DNA from: Hydra vulgaris | Lineage: Eukaryota > Cnidaria > Hydrozoa > Anthoathecata > Hydridae | DNA length: 64,000 nucleotides | Direction of reading: 5' to 3' | Assembly: GCF_038396675.1 (NCBI RefSeq) | Contig: NC_088932.1 | Coordinates: 26,447,501-26,511,500 of the forward strand | Shown: in pieces, positions 30,298 to 42,884 of the stretch | How the letters are laid out: each line of letters starts with the position of its first letter | Numbering within the stretch: the stretch's first letter is position 1 | The notes under the pieces: model-generated | What the model was told of the DNA's origin: nothing | The model's input: the letters and a program-made list of their open reading frames with translations, nothing else | Database searches by the model: none | Program-made: the position numbers and the translations under genes

Positions 30298-31441
30298 TAT
30301 AGCCACATCTCTCTCTATTAGAATATCTTGTTTCTGCATCTGATAAATATTGTGAGAGATACAATACAGGATGACAGTTTTTTGATAGTATTCCAGATAT
30401 TGCTTTTTCACTGGCATCAGTTGTTAATTCTAGATCTTTATTGATGTCACATATATCACCAAAAACAGATTCTATTGCTCTTTAAAATATTGCACATGAA
30501 GTTTTCATTCCAAAAGGCAAGTATGCCCATCTTTAAAATCTGATAGGGGTATTAACTGTTGTTATTTCTTGTGCCTCTTTTTCCATCTCAATTTGGTGAT
30601 AAGCTCCCTTGAGATCTATTTAAGTAAAATATTTCAATACTGCCATTTTATGAAACACAGTCTCAATATTTGGAATAGGATATGAATCTGAGAATATCTT
30701 TTGGTTAACACCTATTTTTTAATCTGCACATATGCATAAATCTCCATTTGTTTTTTTTACAACCACAAGTGGTGAGGCACATTTGGTTACACCAGAAGGA
30801 ACTTTTTTGGAGCAAATCTTGCTTGCTCTTTGGAGTAACTCTTGTATCCTTTCATTGAGCTTTTCTATCACTAATGATCTTATGTGAATAGGAGAATGTG
30901 AGTTCGAGATTCAAATAAGTTGGTTGTATGCCATTGTTTAACAGTATATTTCCTTTGTAATTAATTAATCACCCATGAACAATAAGTTCTATACTATTAC
31001 CTAAGTTTGTTGCAACTATAAATAATAGCATTTAGTGGAGATGATAGCTCTTTTAAGCAGCAGCTATAATATTATTTGTAGAAAAGAAAAAGAGATGCAA
31101 CTTTACAGATAAGCAGATAAGCAAGTCCAACTATGTTTACAATGCGCTTTTGGACTTTGTCTAGAAGAGAAAGAACATCATTAGCAATCGATTGAATACA
31201 TGGTTTAAATGAAAGGTCAGTAGTAAATGGTAATCCAAGAAGACATAAACAAGAGGACTCAGTTAGAGGGTTGTCATTCATTAATATAGAAATGTCAACA
31301 GTAGTGCAATAGTTGTTTGCCCCAATCTATCACAGAAGCCCCAATCTATCACAGAAGAGAGATCAGTTTCAAGATCAACTGCCTGTTAAAAGCAATCAAA
31401 AAAAGAATACTATTTGTTTTGACAAATAGTCTTCTTTATTT

Positions 31442-31489
31442 TGACTCAATTTTATACTCCTGTCTTGACAGGAGTATAAAATTGAGTCA
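31442..31489. repeat. Fold-back palindrome, 23-bp arms
   Basis: Arms 31442-31464 and 31467-31489, perfect, 2-nt loop, at the RT catalytic block of LINE-A copy 3. Confidence 0.97.
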
Positions 31490-31789
31490 TCAGCAAAAAG
31501 AGCTACTTTAGATCTAATGCTAACCATGAGCAAGACTAAGTTTTTTCAAACCGAGACGAGACCAAGACGAGAAGTTAGTACTTCTCGTGAGACCGAGAAC
31601 GAGACGAGACGAGAAATTGAACAATTTTTGAAAACGAATTTATTAAAATCCAAGTAAAAAAAAAAATGTAAACATGATTTTGACAAAGAGACACAAATGA
31701 CATTTGTCAAATGTAAACAACTTTTTCAAATATTAATTCAGAATTTTTTTGCCAAACTTTTCCAACAAGACAATGTTTTCTCTGATTAA

Positions 31790-33484
31790 GATGATTTATT
31801 CTACTTTTTCTGGGTGTAAGTTGTGTCTGGATGATCGGACGACATTTCCACCTGAGCTAAAAACTCTCTCTGATTTAGTTGAACTTGCTGGAATAGCTAA
31901 AATTTGTCTAGCTAATGAAGAGAGTTCTGGCAATGTATTTGAATGCAATTTCCACCAATCAAGAATCGGAAAGTCTTTTTTGGCATCAGGGAGATATTCA
32001 TACTGGCACATTTCGCTCAAAATAGGATTCAGTTCAGATGTTGGCTCTTGTGTTTCAAGTCTGATGTTTAACTTGCACTTCAGTTTTGAATTAGGGGACA
32101 AATCTGCTGAAAGGACTCTGGCAACAGGTTGGCACTCAACATTATCCTTAACCTGTGAGTTAAGGATAATGCCATTTTTCCCATTCGTCTCAATAAATTG
32201 AGCAATTTTGTCATGGATTAAATAAAGAGAATCAGCGACAGTGTTAATTGTTGGAATAGACTCAGCCGACCACATTTCTGTAGCTTCTTTAAGTGGTGCC
32301 AAAATTTCTACTGCTCCCTCGATTGATTTCCACTGTGATGCACTGATGGTCTTTGCTGATAATTGCACTCTTTAGATGTAGGACAGAAGCCATGCAATCC
32401 AGTTCACTATTCCATCTTGTGTCAACAGATTGGCATAACTGTCTAAAATTGATTCCTTGAGCATATGATTCTGATTCAAGCAACTCAGCTGCAACTGTTG
32501 ACTGGTGAGTTAAAGAAGACAAATCTTTGCATGTTTGCAACGCATCATCCATTCCAGCAGTCATTCCAAATGAGTCTCGAACTGCACATCGCAAAATATG
32601 ATTGTTGCACAAGTATTGGTCAAGGCGCTTTGACAATTTGACTACAAGTTTCATGTTTCTTGCCTGGTCATTCACGGAGTACATTGGCAAATCAGCAGGC
32701 AAATTTAGTTCTTCTAAGAAAGAATCCAGCTTTCCTTCAATTAAGATACCTGTGTGTCTGCCTGGGAACTGTTGGACATGGGAGGTCCAGTGATGTTGTC
32801 TCCAATTTTCGTCAATAGCATGAAAAGTCCAAGAGATGTAGCTGTCCTGAGCTCTAGAAGTCCAAAGGTCAGAAGTAAATGCAGCACTTTTTAGATTTGG
32901 CGTAATCTTCGTTATTATGCTCTTCATTCCAGCTTGAACTTCTCTTGACTGAATTGAAAACTTTCTTGAATATGTTGTTCTGTGATGAAGGCTCAGTTTA
33001 AGGTATTTAATGTCAAACAATTTCTTGAAACCTCTTCCTTCGACTGCTGAAAAGGATGCCAGATCAGTGCAAAAATAATCCAGCATTGCAGAGTCAAACT
33101 GTTTTTGAATGGAATTGTCTTTGTCATATTTGGACTTTGTTTCAAGCATTTCGACCATGGTTTGTTGTTTCTTCTTAGGAGGAGGAAGAAAAGAGTCGTC
33201 GTTTTTTCAGAATACTCAACGTAATCTTGACTGTGCTTTTTTTCGAGGTGACGATGAAGTCTGCTTGTGTTTCCATCTTTTGTTTTCAAAGACTTTTTGC
33301 ACGCCTTGCATTCAGCACTGTTACTTGTTTTTGAAAATATCTCCAGATTTTGTTTTTTCTTGGTGACATTTTTGATCGTTGAAATGAGGCAAGAATATTT
33401 CTTTTCAATATGAATAATATGTGTCAAGTTGAATTCCACTGGTAAACTAATGAAATTAAGTAGAAAGTGCACCATTTTATACAA
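31790..33484 (-). pseudogene. hAT transposase, two frameshifts
   Basis: Minus strand. The N-terminal BED zinc finger shows AECKACKKSLKTKDG then SRLHRHLEKKH (about 33290-33240). The catalytic core includes FTSDLWTSRAQDSYISWTFH (first Asp), MYSVNDQARNMKLVV (second), LRCAV and QSVDTRWNSELD (the TRW motif). The C-terminal dimerisation region ends with DWWKLHSNTLPELSSLARQI then SSTKSERVFSSGGNVV. Frames change near 33207, in an A run, and near 32375. A small fold-back at 32140-32171 sits in frame within the third segment. About 560 codons in total would be normal for a hAT. Confidence 0.9.
32140..32171. repeat. Fold-back palindrome, 13-bp arms
   Basis: CATTATCCTTAAC at 32140-32152 and its exact inverse at 32159-32171, 6-nt loop, within the hAT transposase; the reading frame stays open through it. 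Confidence 0.85.
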
Positions 33485-34485
33485 AAAGTTTTTGTATTTA
33501 AAATCTAATTAAAAATATTTAAAATGTAATTAAAATTTTTTAATTAGATTTTTTTTTTAAATCTAATTAAAAAATCTAATTAAAAATTTAATTTGTTTTT
33601 GTCAAAAAATAAGTTAATCAAAAAAACAAATTATTAGGCATTTTGTAAATTATAATAATTTTTAATTTGGAAAATAATATAATATTTAAGTCTCGTTTTA
33701 CTTCTTGCGAGAATTTTCTATTTCTCATTTCTCACAAGAAGTCCCATTTCTCACGAGAAACGAGAACGAGACCAGATCTCGCTCAAGGTTATCTAATGCT
33801 GATGGGAAGATCATTTATGTAGATAAGAAACAAAACAGGACCAATGAAAGAACCTTAAGGTACCCCAGAAGTGACTGGAAATAAAGAAGAGTGTTGGCCT
33901 TTGAAGATGACTTTAATAAAGCGTTAGAAAGAAACAATTTGATAATCTCAAAAACTTTCCCAGATTCACCTTATGAAACAAGCTTATGGAGAAAATTAGC
34001 ATGCCAAAAGTTGTTGAAATGTTGAAAGCCTTAGATATGTCAATTGCAATACCCTCTCCGCCTCTATCTTATGCACAATAAAGTCTTTCAGTCACAGCAA
34101 TTAACAAGTCAGCCGTAGAACAAGAGAATCAAAAACACAATAAGGTTTTCAATCCTTTCTCTCTAACAGTAAGTTATCTGACTCAAAATAGGATGTGAGA
34201 AATTTGTTTATCAAAGACTCAAAGACCTTGCTAATAACAGAAAGAAGACTGATTGCCCAATAATTGGAGGGGTCAAAATGTTCATCCGAGTTTTTGAAAA
34301 TTGGAACAACAGATGTCATTTTCCAGCAGGCAAGAAAACAGGAAACTCAGTCAAGCACTTATTAAATAGCATAGAGAGAATCGAAGAGAGTTCTGGAGAA
34401 CAATTTTGTAAGACAATGATAGGAATGTTCTTGACCACAAGCCGTAGAAGAGTTTAACCGAGCTATGACTTTAGTATATCTTGGT

Positions 34486-34534
34486 GTATCTTATCTCAGA
34501 AGTTAGCTAGAGCCTAACTTCTGAGATAAGATAC
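34486..34534. repeat. Fold-back palindrome, 21-bp arms
   Basis: Arms 34486-34506 and 34514-34534, perfect, 7-nt loop, in LINE-A copy 3. Confidence 0.97.
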
Positions 34535-35619
34535 AATAGTAGAGCTTAGCATCTGACAGCATCTTATTCAACAGTTTTTTGCAATAATAAATAGCTGTTT
34601 GTTCTCAAGAGAGTTATTCTTTTGAAAAAGATGGAAAAAATGATTACGATTGGATATAGCAGTTGCACAAAAGAGTGAAAACCATGGAGTAGAATGAGGT
34701 TAGACTTGGAACTGACAAGAAGGAATAAAAGCTTCCTTTCCTGCCTGAATCTAGGAGGTTACATAGGAGGTGCATTTTCCAGCTGAAAGGGAAAAGACAT
34801 CACCCCAAGGACTGTCACAAAGAAAATCACAAAAAGAACCCAGTCAGCTTTGGGGTATAAGTAAGTAGTGAGATGGCAGGGTGAGTCCAAAAAGAAAGTA
34901 CGAGATGAAACATTTAAAGAGATCATTGCATGGTCAGGACCACCTAAAGGGGAAAACGAAGAAACTGAACACAAGCTAGAATAAAGGAGTGAAGATAAAT
35001 GATTAGGGTTGTCAGGAAAGCAAGTTACTAAGTTAATTATCTGAGTAAGAGATTGAGAAATGCAAAAAGTTTTAGTGCTTTAAGGCTTTAGTGCCAGGAG
35101 GGTCAGTGGCATTAGAGCCAAGCCATTCAGTGTGATGAGCATTAGAGTCTCTAATAACAAGAATATTGGCAGAAGGGTAAAGAGAGAGGGCATGGTCAAA
35201 GTGATCAGAAATTACATCTAAAAGAGTCAGTCTTGGGAAAGTAGGAGAACAATAAAAAAACAAAGAGAAAGGTTATTGAGTGAAGAGGTGCTAAGCAGAA
35301 GCACATAAAATAATGGTCAAAGGACTCAAACCTGATTTTACCACAATTAGGTAAATTGATGCATATGTATACCCTCAAGTCAAGCATGTGACTATTAGAG
35401 TTTTTGCGAATCAAAATATTCTACCCATCAATACTGAGATCATAAGAAGGAATAGCAGATTTTAAATTAGTCTCACTAAGAGAAACTTGACTAATTCATA
35501 GATAGAGCACGACCTCCTAAGCATTAAGCTATGCAATTTTATCAGTCCTGTTAATTAACCATAAGTTGTAACATAGGGCTCCTCATGTGGAAATCTTACT
35601 ACCAGTTGGCCTCAGAACC

Positions 35620-36795
35620 ATTAAACTGAGTTTTAGAGCTGTATCTTTATTAGGAGATAACAGGAAGAGTTGCATAGCCATTATTGAAGAGACACAAGCA
35701 AAAACCTATGACAACAGTCAAGTAGATCCAGCATTCATTATCCTAGGCAGGAAACAATGTCACACAGGTTTACATCTGTGCCATATATGTGTGTATATGT
35801 ATATGTGTATATATATATAACGTTATAACCTTATGATTAACTGGTAATTTTTGAGCAATTATTTCCCTCAGATTATTGTTTCATTTAGTCTTTTACAAGT
35901 TAAAAAATTTGATTTTTTTAGTTTTGGATTTAATATATTTAAGATAACCAGCCCTTGAAATTGGGGTCAGCGTTCGGTAATGTCGACATAACAGCCAACA
36001 TGACAGTGACATAGGTCATGCAATTTATTGCCAATCTCAGAATTTTAGATTTTAATTTTATTTGATATTTTAAACTTATTAACAGCGAAACAAACACTTT
36101 ATTTAAACTTTAAATAAAATAATTAAAATTAAAACAGCAAAATGAACGTTCCATTTTTTATTTTAATTAAATTTGTTAAAAGAAAAAAGAAAAAAAGAGA
36201 ATTTTATATAAGTTCTAATAAAATTTATAAATAATAATAATTAAAAATAAATAATAAGATAAAAAATGAAAAACTTAATTACATAAATTCTGAACAGACT
36301 AATTTAAAAAAGAAAGGAGTAAAACAAACATTTTATTAAAATTCTAAATAAAATAATTAAAATAACAAACGAAAAAACAAACATTTTTAATGAAATTCTA
36401 AATAGAATAATACAAAAGAAACCCTACCTAATGATAATGGTTTATTAAAATTTAAAATGAAAACAAATAAAATAAAATGGCAAAACAAATGTTTTTTTAT
36501 ATATTCTAAAAAGGAACCTTTTATTTAAATTGTAAACATAACAATTAAAGTAAAAAACGGAAAAACAAATGTTTTATTAACATTATATAAAATACTTAAA
36601 ATAAAATTGGCAAAAACATTTTATTCAAATTCCTTATAAAACAGTAAAACCTTGCATTCATTATTCAAACATTTTTTTTTAATTTAAAAAATGCATAATT
36701 AAATAAAAACTTCCATTATGGATGTAACTCTTTAATTTTTGAGTTAATTTATATACAATATTTCAAGGGAGTATAGATAACCTTGTTGTCAAGTA
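35620..36795. repeat. AT-rich DNA with degenerate repeats, no gene seen
   Basis: From about 36080 to 36640 a loose motif (AAACAAACATTTTATTAAAA then TAAATAAAATAATTAAAAT) recurs at irregular spacing five or so times, an old minisatellite or decayed tandem array. Nothing coding is supported. Confidence 0.55.
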
Positions 36796-36797
36796 TA

Positions 36798-36799
<2 letters not shown>

Positions 36800-36877
<78 letters not shown>

Positions 36878-36931
36878 ACACATACACATGTATATATAGA
36901 TATATATATATATGTATATACATACACACAC

Positions 36932-37026
<95 letters not shown>
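36800..37026. repeat. Compound (TA)n / (TATG)n microsatellite
   Basis: TA runs flank a centre of TATGTATACACATACACA-type variants (36872-36945). Confidence 0.95.
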
Positions 37027-37027
<1 letters not shown>

Positions 37028-37034
37028 CCGTTAA

Positions 37035-37440
37035 AAACAAAACAAATTTGATTCAAATATCGAAATATAGGTTTCCAAAAGGAAGTTGTGACATAACCTC
37101 TGTCATCTTGATTCAGTTCGCTATCTGAAGGTGCACATTTATAGCATTGTATTTCGATGGCTTCCCTCATTTTTCTGTTAAAATTGTTGACCTCTACTTT
37201 TTAAGTATTTTTATCGCTCCATGTAGAATTACCATGATAACTTTTTAAATGCTCTGCTATTGCTGAATAACCCCATTTTCCTTCGCATGCATTTTTCTGA
37301 TGTTGGTAAATGCGAGATAAGAATTTTAATTTTATTTCACCGATGTAGCATTTTTTGTGGAGCATTCAAGTTTGTGCACACTTGGGTAAGAATTTATAGG
37401 AAGAGGAGGTTTAGTGGTAAGTATATCAGGTCTTGTTAAG
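37035..37440 (-). pseudogene. Penelope-like relic 3, GIY-YIG part
   Basis: Minus strand. NSYPSVHKLEC, then KCYIGEIKLKFLSRIYQHQK, GYSAIAEHLKSYHGNSTWSD and [17 protein letters not shown] read as a GIY-YIG nuclease domain of the kind fused to Penelope reverse transcriptases. Its RT part is probably the fragment at 39190-39830, with about 1.75 kb in between. Confidence 0.75.
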
Positions 37441-37722
37441 AAACGTTATGCAGCTCACATTTTATGTGTGAAAAGGCGACTTGCTTACGCATTCAGCAGT
37501 TTTATGTTACGCGAAAACTTATATCTTTTGGAATATTTAAATTATCTTTTGATGTCGTTTATGTGACATTTTATTCAGAAGACATTTGTCGTAAATAAAA
37601 GCATTTAACAGCAATTGTGAACTAATTGATTTTTAGTTAAAAAAAAGGTTTGTTTATAATTTTTTTTTTAATTAAAAATGAATTAAAGAAAATAAAGTGC
37701 AAATAAAGTGTAAAAATACATA

Positions 37723-37798
37723 AAAAAAGTACTTATGATTAACTTAATTATAAGTTAATCATATGTACTTTTATAAGTTAATTATAAGTACTTTTTTG
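37723..37798. repeat. Nested fold-back palindromes
   Basis: AAAAAAGTACTTATGATTAA at the left pairs with an inverse copy ending at 37798 (one mismatch over about 24 bp); an inner hairpin (TGATTAACTT...AAGTTAATCA) lies inside. Confidence 0.88.
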
Positions 37799-38920
37799 AT
37801 TTAAGTATTGTCTGATCATCGATTGGCAAGACCCAGGGCCCAATTTATGGGTAGTGTGAGGAGGTTGTCGCCCTTTCCCCAACCCCCTATACCCCTTAAG
37901 AAGAGGGAAGAGTCAACATTAGACTTTACAAATTACGAAATAAATGACTTTTTAACGTCAAAGTGTAGCTTTTCGAAGTTTTTCCATTATCAATTATTTT
38001 TTTAGATTGATCATAAAAAGAACGTCGATAAGAAATGTTGAACAAGTTTATGAGTAGTAGACGATTACTTTACCAAAGTCAAGTTTTTTTTTAAAAATTG
38101 TTGATAGTTTTTTTGCTTTGCTTAAGCACTATTTAAACTGTAAAGTAATATGAAATTATAGTTATAAATAAATGAAACTTGTTACAACTATTTAGAAAGA
38201 AACAAAATAAAAACAGATCTTTTTATTACTTTTAACCTTCAACTTTTCAACCCAAAATGTTTTTTAAAAATGTTTTCCCTGTAATCACGATGATTTTATG
38301 GACCTTTCTTTGGTAACAGGAACTGTTACATTGCTCACAACTAAAATGTTACTTAGTTAATAACTATCCGATAAGAAAATTTTATACGGGCCTCATTTGG
38401 AAAAAAATTAAAGACACATGTGGCTACAATAATTATATTTTAAAGTAAAATAACTATTACACTTAGTAAGGTTGGCTATTGTTTAATGCGCCCTAAGTTT
38501 GTTTCTAGACTAGAATTGCTTTAAAAAAAAGATAACGGCAATATATTTTTAATAAAGCAGAATAAACTTCTAGCTTATGATAGTTATTTGTTATTTCCTA
38601 ATGACATTTTCTTTATAAGGGGTTTTATGCTTACTATGGCTTTCAACAAATGAAATAGTCAATCTTTCTATACTTTTTTTAAATTTATCAAATTATCATT
38701 ATTTATCAAATGGATAACATTTTGAATAAAAACAGAGTCACTTTAAAAACTTTAAAAAAATTTAATCTGCTGAAGGGAATGGAATTATGTATGCTGTAAA
38801 AATCTTCTTTAATGTATCTGCACTTTAACAAGATAATATCTTGGCCAAAATACCAAAGGAGCAATAAGAACATCCACATTACCTTATACAAATGGGACAC
38901 TATTAAAAAAGATTTCTCTT

Positions 38921-38965
38921 ACAGTACTTTGTAAATGCCTTTTCTCGGCATTTACAAAGTACTGT
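38921..38965. repeat. Fold-back palindrome, 19-bp arms
   Basis: ACAGTACTTTGTAAATGCC at 38921-38939 and its exact inverse at 38947-38965, 7-nt loop. Confidence 0.97.
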
Positions 38966-39189
38966 CCACAGAAATATGATTCAATTTAATAATGTATTTC
39001 AAATATGAGTTAAGATTCTATTTATAACTTTTGTTTTAGTTAAACTGTAAAAGTTAAATAATTGAAAGAAAAAGTTTTAATGATTTTTAACGTGGTTTGA
39101 AAAAAACAATGTGGTACTTGAAACTACTCTAGTGATGCAATTTAACTTTTAACAATATAAATATGTAAGCTACGTTGAGTTAATTAAAA

Positions 39190-39830
39190 ATGTGTTAAGC
39201 ATTTTTGTTACGCATGAAATCTCGTAACAAGGCCTGTATATGTTGTAAATTTTTTGGTGATTTAAAGACTGGTCTGTAACCTGAATTTTTGAAAACTTCT
39301 TTTAACTTCAGGGTAGTTCCTGGAATCTATGGTAAAGATTTACATTTTTTGATGATATTGATGAATGTTGAGTTTAAATATTTTGTTTTTTATTATGTAA
39401 ATTTCTTAAGAGGTTTTTATAATATTTTCCAGGCTTATTTTTTTATAACCATTTTCTACTAAAACATCAACTAGAAATAATAACTCTTGTTCAATATTAT
39501 TATCAGAGCATAAATATAATGCCTTATGAACAAATCTTTTGAAAACTCTGTTTATAATTTTTGGATCATGTCATGAGTTAGGTTGGATTTGGATGTTAGC
39601 TATGACATCTTTACAATAAACTTTAAAACCATATATACCAGTTTTATTGTTAATAACAGTTATGTCAAGAAAGTTTAACGTGTTATTTTCATTTTCAATT
39701 TCCGTGGTGTACTGAATATTTTTATGTTGGCTATTAAGTAATATTTAAAAGTTTTTCGCATCTACAGTAAAGTTAAAACAAGAATGGGAGTCATTGACAT
39801 ACCTTTTAAATGACTTTAAATGACTTCAAT
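39190..39830 (-). pseudogene. Penelope-like relic 3, reverse transcriptase C-terminal part
   Basis: Minus strand, broken frames. RYVNDSHSCFNFTVDAKNF, NTLNFLDITVINNKTGIYGF, KVYCKDVIANIQIQPNS, RVFKRFVHKALYLCSDN and, further on, TIDSRNYPEVKRSFQKFR-like residues match the region after the catalytic block of Penelope-type reverse transcriptases (FLDITV ... VYRK ... NxxxxxPxSxH). The catalytic YxDD block itself is altered to YVND. It is in the same orientation as, and upstream of, the GIY-YIG piece at 37035. Confidence 0.72.
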
Positions 39831-41757
39831 AAAAAAAAACAGCCAAATTGCTGTTTTACTAATGGTTATGAGTTGTTGCTAGCTTAAATAGCTAGCGATC
39901 CTTGTGGCCAAGTTGCTGTCCTTATCAACATGAATATCACTAGGTAGTCACTAGCAAAATTCCTACCAGGTTGTTCATTTAAAAAAAAAGATTTAGGGTG
40001 AAAAATTATGAGAAGAAGATTGAGGTAGATAGACATAATAAGATGTTTTAGTATGTTTTCATTATTAAAGAAAAGATCAGAAGCAGAGAAGCCATCAAGC
40101 CTGATTTTTGAACATGTAGAGCATAAAGATACAAATGATTGGGTAACTGCATTTCTTTTTTTGTTGTTGTTGTTGTTAGAAGTACTTGTAAGAAAACTTG
40201 AAATGACTGTGTAACAGACAACAAGACGAGGCTGAGATATTTTTGAGAGAAAAATTAAGAAAAAGTTTGTAAGATTTTAGGTAATGAAGAATTGAATATT
40301 TAAATGTCTCAAAAATTATGATTTATCTCCATTATTCAGCTTTGGCTACAAACCTGACCCATTCTCATTTTATCAAACCAAGTTATGGCAAAATTAAACT
40401 CTGGTTAGTTACTACATTTTAAAATAAAAGGATGTGATAATAAATTAAATTCAATAATTTAATACAATAATAAAATTATACTTGATATTATAAAAAATAA
40501 ATAAACTAACTCTTCCACTGATCGTGATCTTTTTTTTGAAATAACGATATCATTAACCATATCTGCATCTAAAAAACATTATTATTATAATTAAAGTATA
40601 CTTAAATACTTTTTCAGATTTGAATTTTACAAATAAATTTGTTTGTTTATTTAGATCTCATAAGGTATAAGTTGTTTTTGTTAAAAAAGATGTTATCCAT
40701 AAAATAAATTGAAGTTTTTGTGAGAATAAGAACTTGAAGAAAAACATATTAAAAGTCTTTTTAATAGTAAAATGATCAAGTTATAAGTTTCTTTTGAAAT
40801 ATCACTCAACACTCAAAAAATAGAAAAACACAACTTTGTTACCTTTTCATTATCTAACAAATTTTATATAGCATCAATTTTCTAAAGTTGTAAAAGATAA
40901 ATTTAACTGTTTATAGTTTAAAATTTGTTTCTAGGGTAATATTTGTAGTAAATAAAAAAAGTTGCAAAATATGTGTTATATCTTTTTTTTTCTAATAAAT
41001 TTCTTTTTTTTTATTGTGCTTTTCAATAATATTATGTTTTTAATTACTCTAAATCAAAATTTTTCAAACTACTATCAATCTTTATTAGAAGTGAAAGAAA
41101 TAAAAAAATTGTAATAGACCTAATACCTAATAGACTTTAAATAACCTAATAACCGAATAACTTAATTGACCTAATAGCCTAATAACCTTAAAATAAATTC
41201 AAAATTAAACATGTAAATTGTTGGCTTAAGTAATTAACTAAATTTTTACTACATATAGTAATATAAAAGTAATTAAACTAATTAAGTTAAATAATTAAAA
41301 AAATTAGAGCCTTTAAAACATAAAAGGGTATTAAATAGTTATGGTAAGAGTTAAACTAGTAAGTTTCATAGGTTAGTAAGTTACAAATTACAAAGATGTA
41401 TTAAATTTATTAAAAATAAAAAAATACTTTAAATAAACTATTAGTTTATTGTATTAATAATTGTTTGTATTTTTAATCTAGTTTAGTTAAATTAAAAATA
41501 CAAGCACAATACAAAATTAGATTAATTATTTGGTAATACATCAATTACTTAGGCATTAAATACATTAAGTACATATACCTGTTATGCTTTGTTGCTGCAT
41601 TATTTGTGTATTGTATTTGTTTTGTCTTATAAAAAAATATTCATCATCTAAATATGTAAACTACATAATATTAAAGCATATAACAGCGAAATTCATAATG
41701 CAGACTAAAGTTTTCAAATAACTTTATATTACTTACACACGGCTTTGTATTTTTTTG
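39831..41757. other. AT-rich DNA, no gene seen
   Basis: No coding region, transposon end or ordered repeat is recognised. The 41100-41500 part is extremely AT-rich, with the word CCTAATA repeated at 41119-41180. Confidence 0.6.

Positions 41758-41793
<36 letters not shown>
41758..41793. repeat. Poly-A tract
   Basis: Thirty-six consecutive A. No retrotransposed sequence was recognised to its left. Confidence 0.97.
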
Positions 41794-41795
<2 letters not shown>

Positions 41796-41981
41796 AGATC
41801 ATATAAAACCAGATAGCTTTTGAAAATTACAAGGATAATAAATTAGTCAGTTCTACCTTATAAATGTATTCAAGTTTAAATTTTCTATAGAATACAAAAC
41901 CTGGGCACAAGGTTATGTATTCTAATACATAAAAAAATATGCTATTACTTTGAAAATAGTTTCGTTTATTTAACACCGAGC

Positions 41982-42210
41982 ATTTGAGTTCATATTTGAA
42001 ATATATTTATAAAATATGCTAGCCACTAATTAAGTCTCATTTCGTAAAAAAAAAATCATAACCATTTAATTTTGCTGCAGAAATCAATTTCAGAGCATGA
42101 GTTCATGTTTGAAATATATTTATAAAATATGCTAGCCACTAATAAAGTCTCATTTTGTAAAAAAAAATTATAACCATTTAATTTTGCTGCAGAAATCAAT
42201 TTCAGAGTAG
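41982..42210. repeat. 113-bp tandem duplication
   Basis: Two direct copies with few mismatches, marked by ATATGCTAGCCACTAATTAA and GCTGCAGAAATCAATTTCAG at the same offset in each. No ORF. Confidence 0.93.
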
Positions 42211-42884
42211 CAATTCAATTTTAAAAAAACTGAATAATTTTCATTGCATACTCTTTTGATACATGAATCCTATTATGAAATGATCGACTAAACAGGTGTA
42301 ATACTCATAAGATGAAAATAACTAATTGCAGATATAAAATAAACAGAAGTAAACTTATTGAGTTAGATCATTAAGGTAAAAAACATGCGTTTATGTTTAA
42401 AAGGAATTTTGTTGTTTACGTTTTTGCGAAAGGAGACATGCGCATTTTATAGAAGGGAAAACTTTTAATAAGCGTTAAGTTCTCTCACGTTAAAGAATTA
42501 AAGTTAAAACATTGTGTACTCATATACAAAGTGTACGAAAGTATAAAGATTGGACCAAGCACCATTTTTTGTGTTTACAACGCATTACCTAGAAAACATA
42601 AGATCTACTTAATGAATCTTTTGTTTGCAGTACTAATTAAAATGAGCGAAACCTAATTCATCTTTAGTCTAACGCGGACGAAAAAAAGTTGTACTTTTTA
42701 GACGCTATTTGAAGGCGAGTTTTAGCTGATAATAAAACTCGACTTTAAAAATTGAAGAAAAGGACAGGTGGAGAAAAAAACTATTTCTTTAAAATAAATC
42801 TTTACAATAGAAATTTTTTTTAAATAAAAGTATATTATTCTATTAACACTGAAAGGATGCACTAAAAGTGCATTATTTACAAAG
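42211..42884. other. AT-rich DNA, no gene seen
   Basis: No supported feature. Confidence 0.6.

Larger units (their letters stand above)
29345..30960 (-). pseudogene. Ty3/gypsy-type pol relic
   Basis: Minus strand in pol order RT, RNase H, integrase. Pieces: GVTKCASPLVVVKKTNGDLC near 30770, KIFSDSYPIPNIETVFHKMA, IDLKGAYHQIEMEKEAQEIT, WAYLPFGMKTSCAIFQRAI, then LELTTDASEKAISGILSKNC (RNase H Asp) near 30400. The integrase part (about 29350-29950) is too decayed to show its DDE residues with confidence. Three fold-back palindromes within 235 bp (30064-30297) lie between RNase H and integrase. No LTRs or gag were found. The remainder of the element is absent or unrecognisable. Confidence 0.75.
31521..33791 (-). 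mobile_element. hAT transposon, complete ends, TSD TCTAATGC
   Basis: The 8-bp duplication TCTAATGC occurs at 31513-31520 and 33792-33799. TIRs read TAACCATGAGCAAGA and, inverted from the right, TAACCTTGAGCGAGA. Both subterminal regions carry clusters of ACGAGA/TCTCGT words (31551-31617 and 33693-33780), probable transposase-binding sites. It is inserted in LINE-A copy 3. Length is 2271 bp. Confidence 0.95.
31060..35600 (-). pseudogene. LINE-A copy 3 (endonuclease and RT), split by a hAT
   Basis: Minus strand; the longest LINE-A copy. The APE-type endonuclease is seen at 35072-35414 (FYCSPTFPRLTLLDVISDHF, NAHHTEWLGSNATDPPGTKA), the linker at 34759-34974, and RT pieces down to 33800. The coding sequence resumes left of the hAT with VALFADDSILYSC (complement of 31453-31500), the catalytic Asp pair, and ends with SNDVLSLLDKVQKRIVNIVG near 31150. 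Fold-backs at 34486-34534 and 31442-31489 interrupt it, the latter starting directly at the FADDSILYSC codons. Many stops; inactive. The 3' hairpin is not preserved. Confidence 0.83.
37441..39189. other. AT-rich insertion between two Penelope pieces
   Basis: No gene supported. It contains nested fold-backs at 37723-37798 and 38921-38965. It may be an insertion that split the Penelope relic, but no TIR or target duplication was found. Confidence 0.5.

Noticed and set aside
31749-32201. 150-codon plus-strand ORF
   Set aside because: It is the complement of the hAT transposase C-terminal region.
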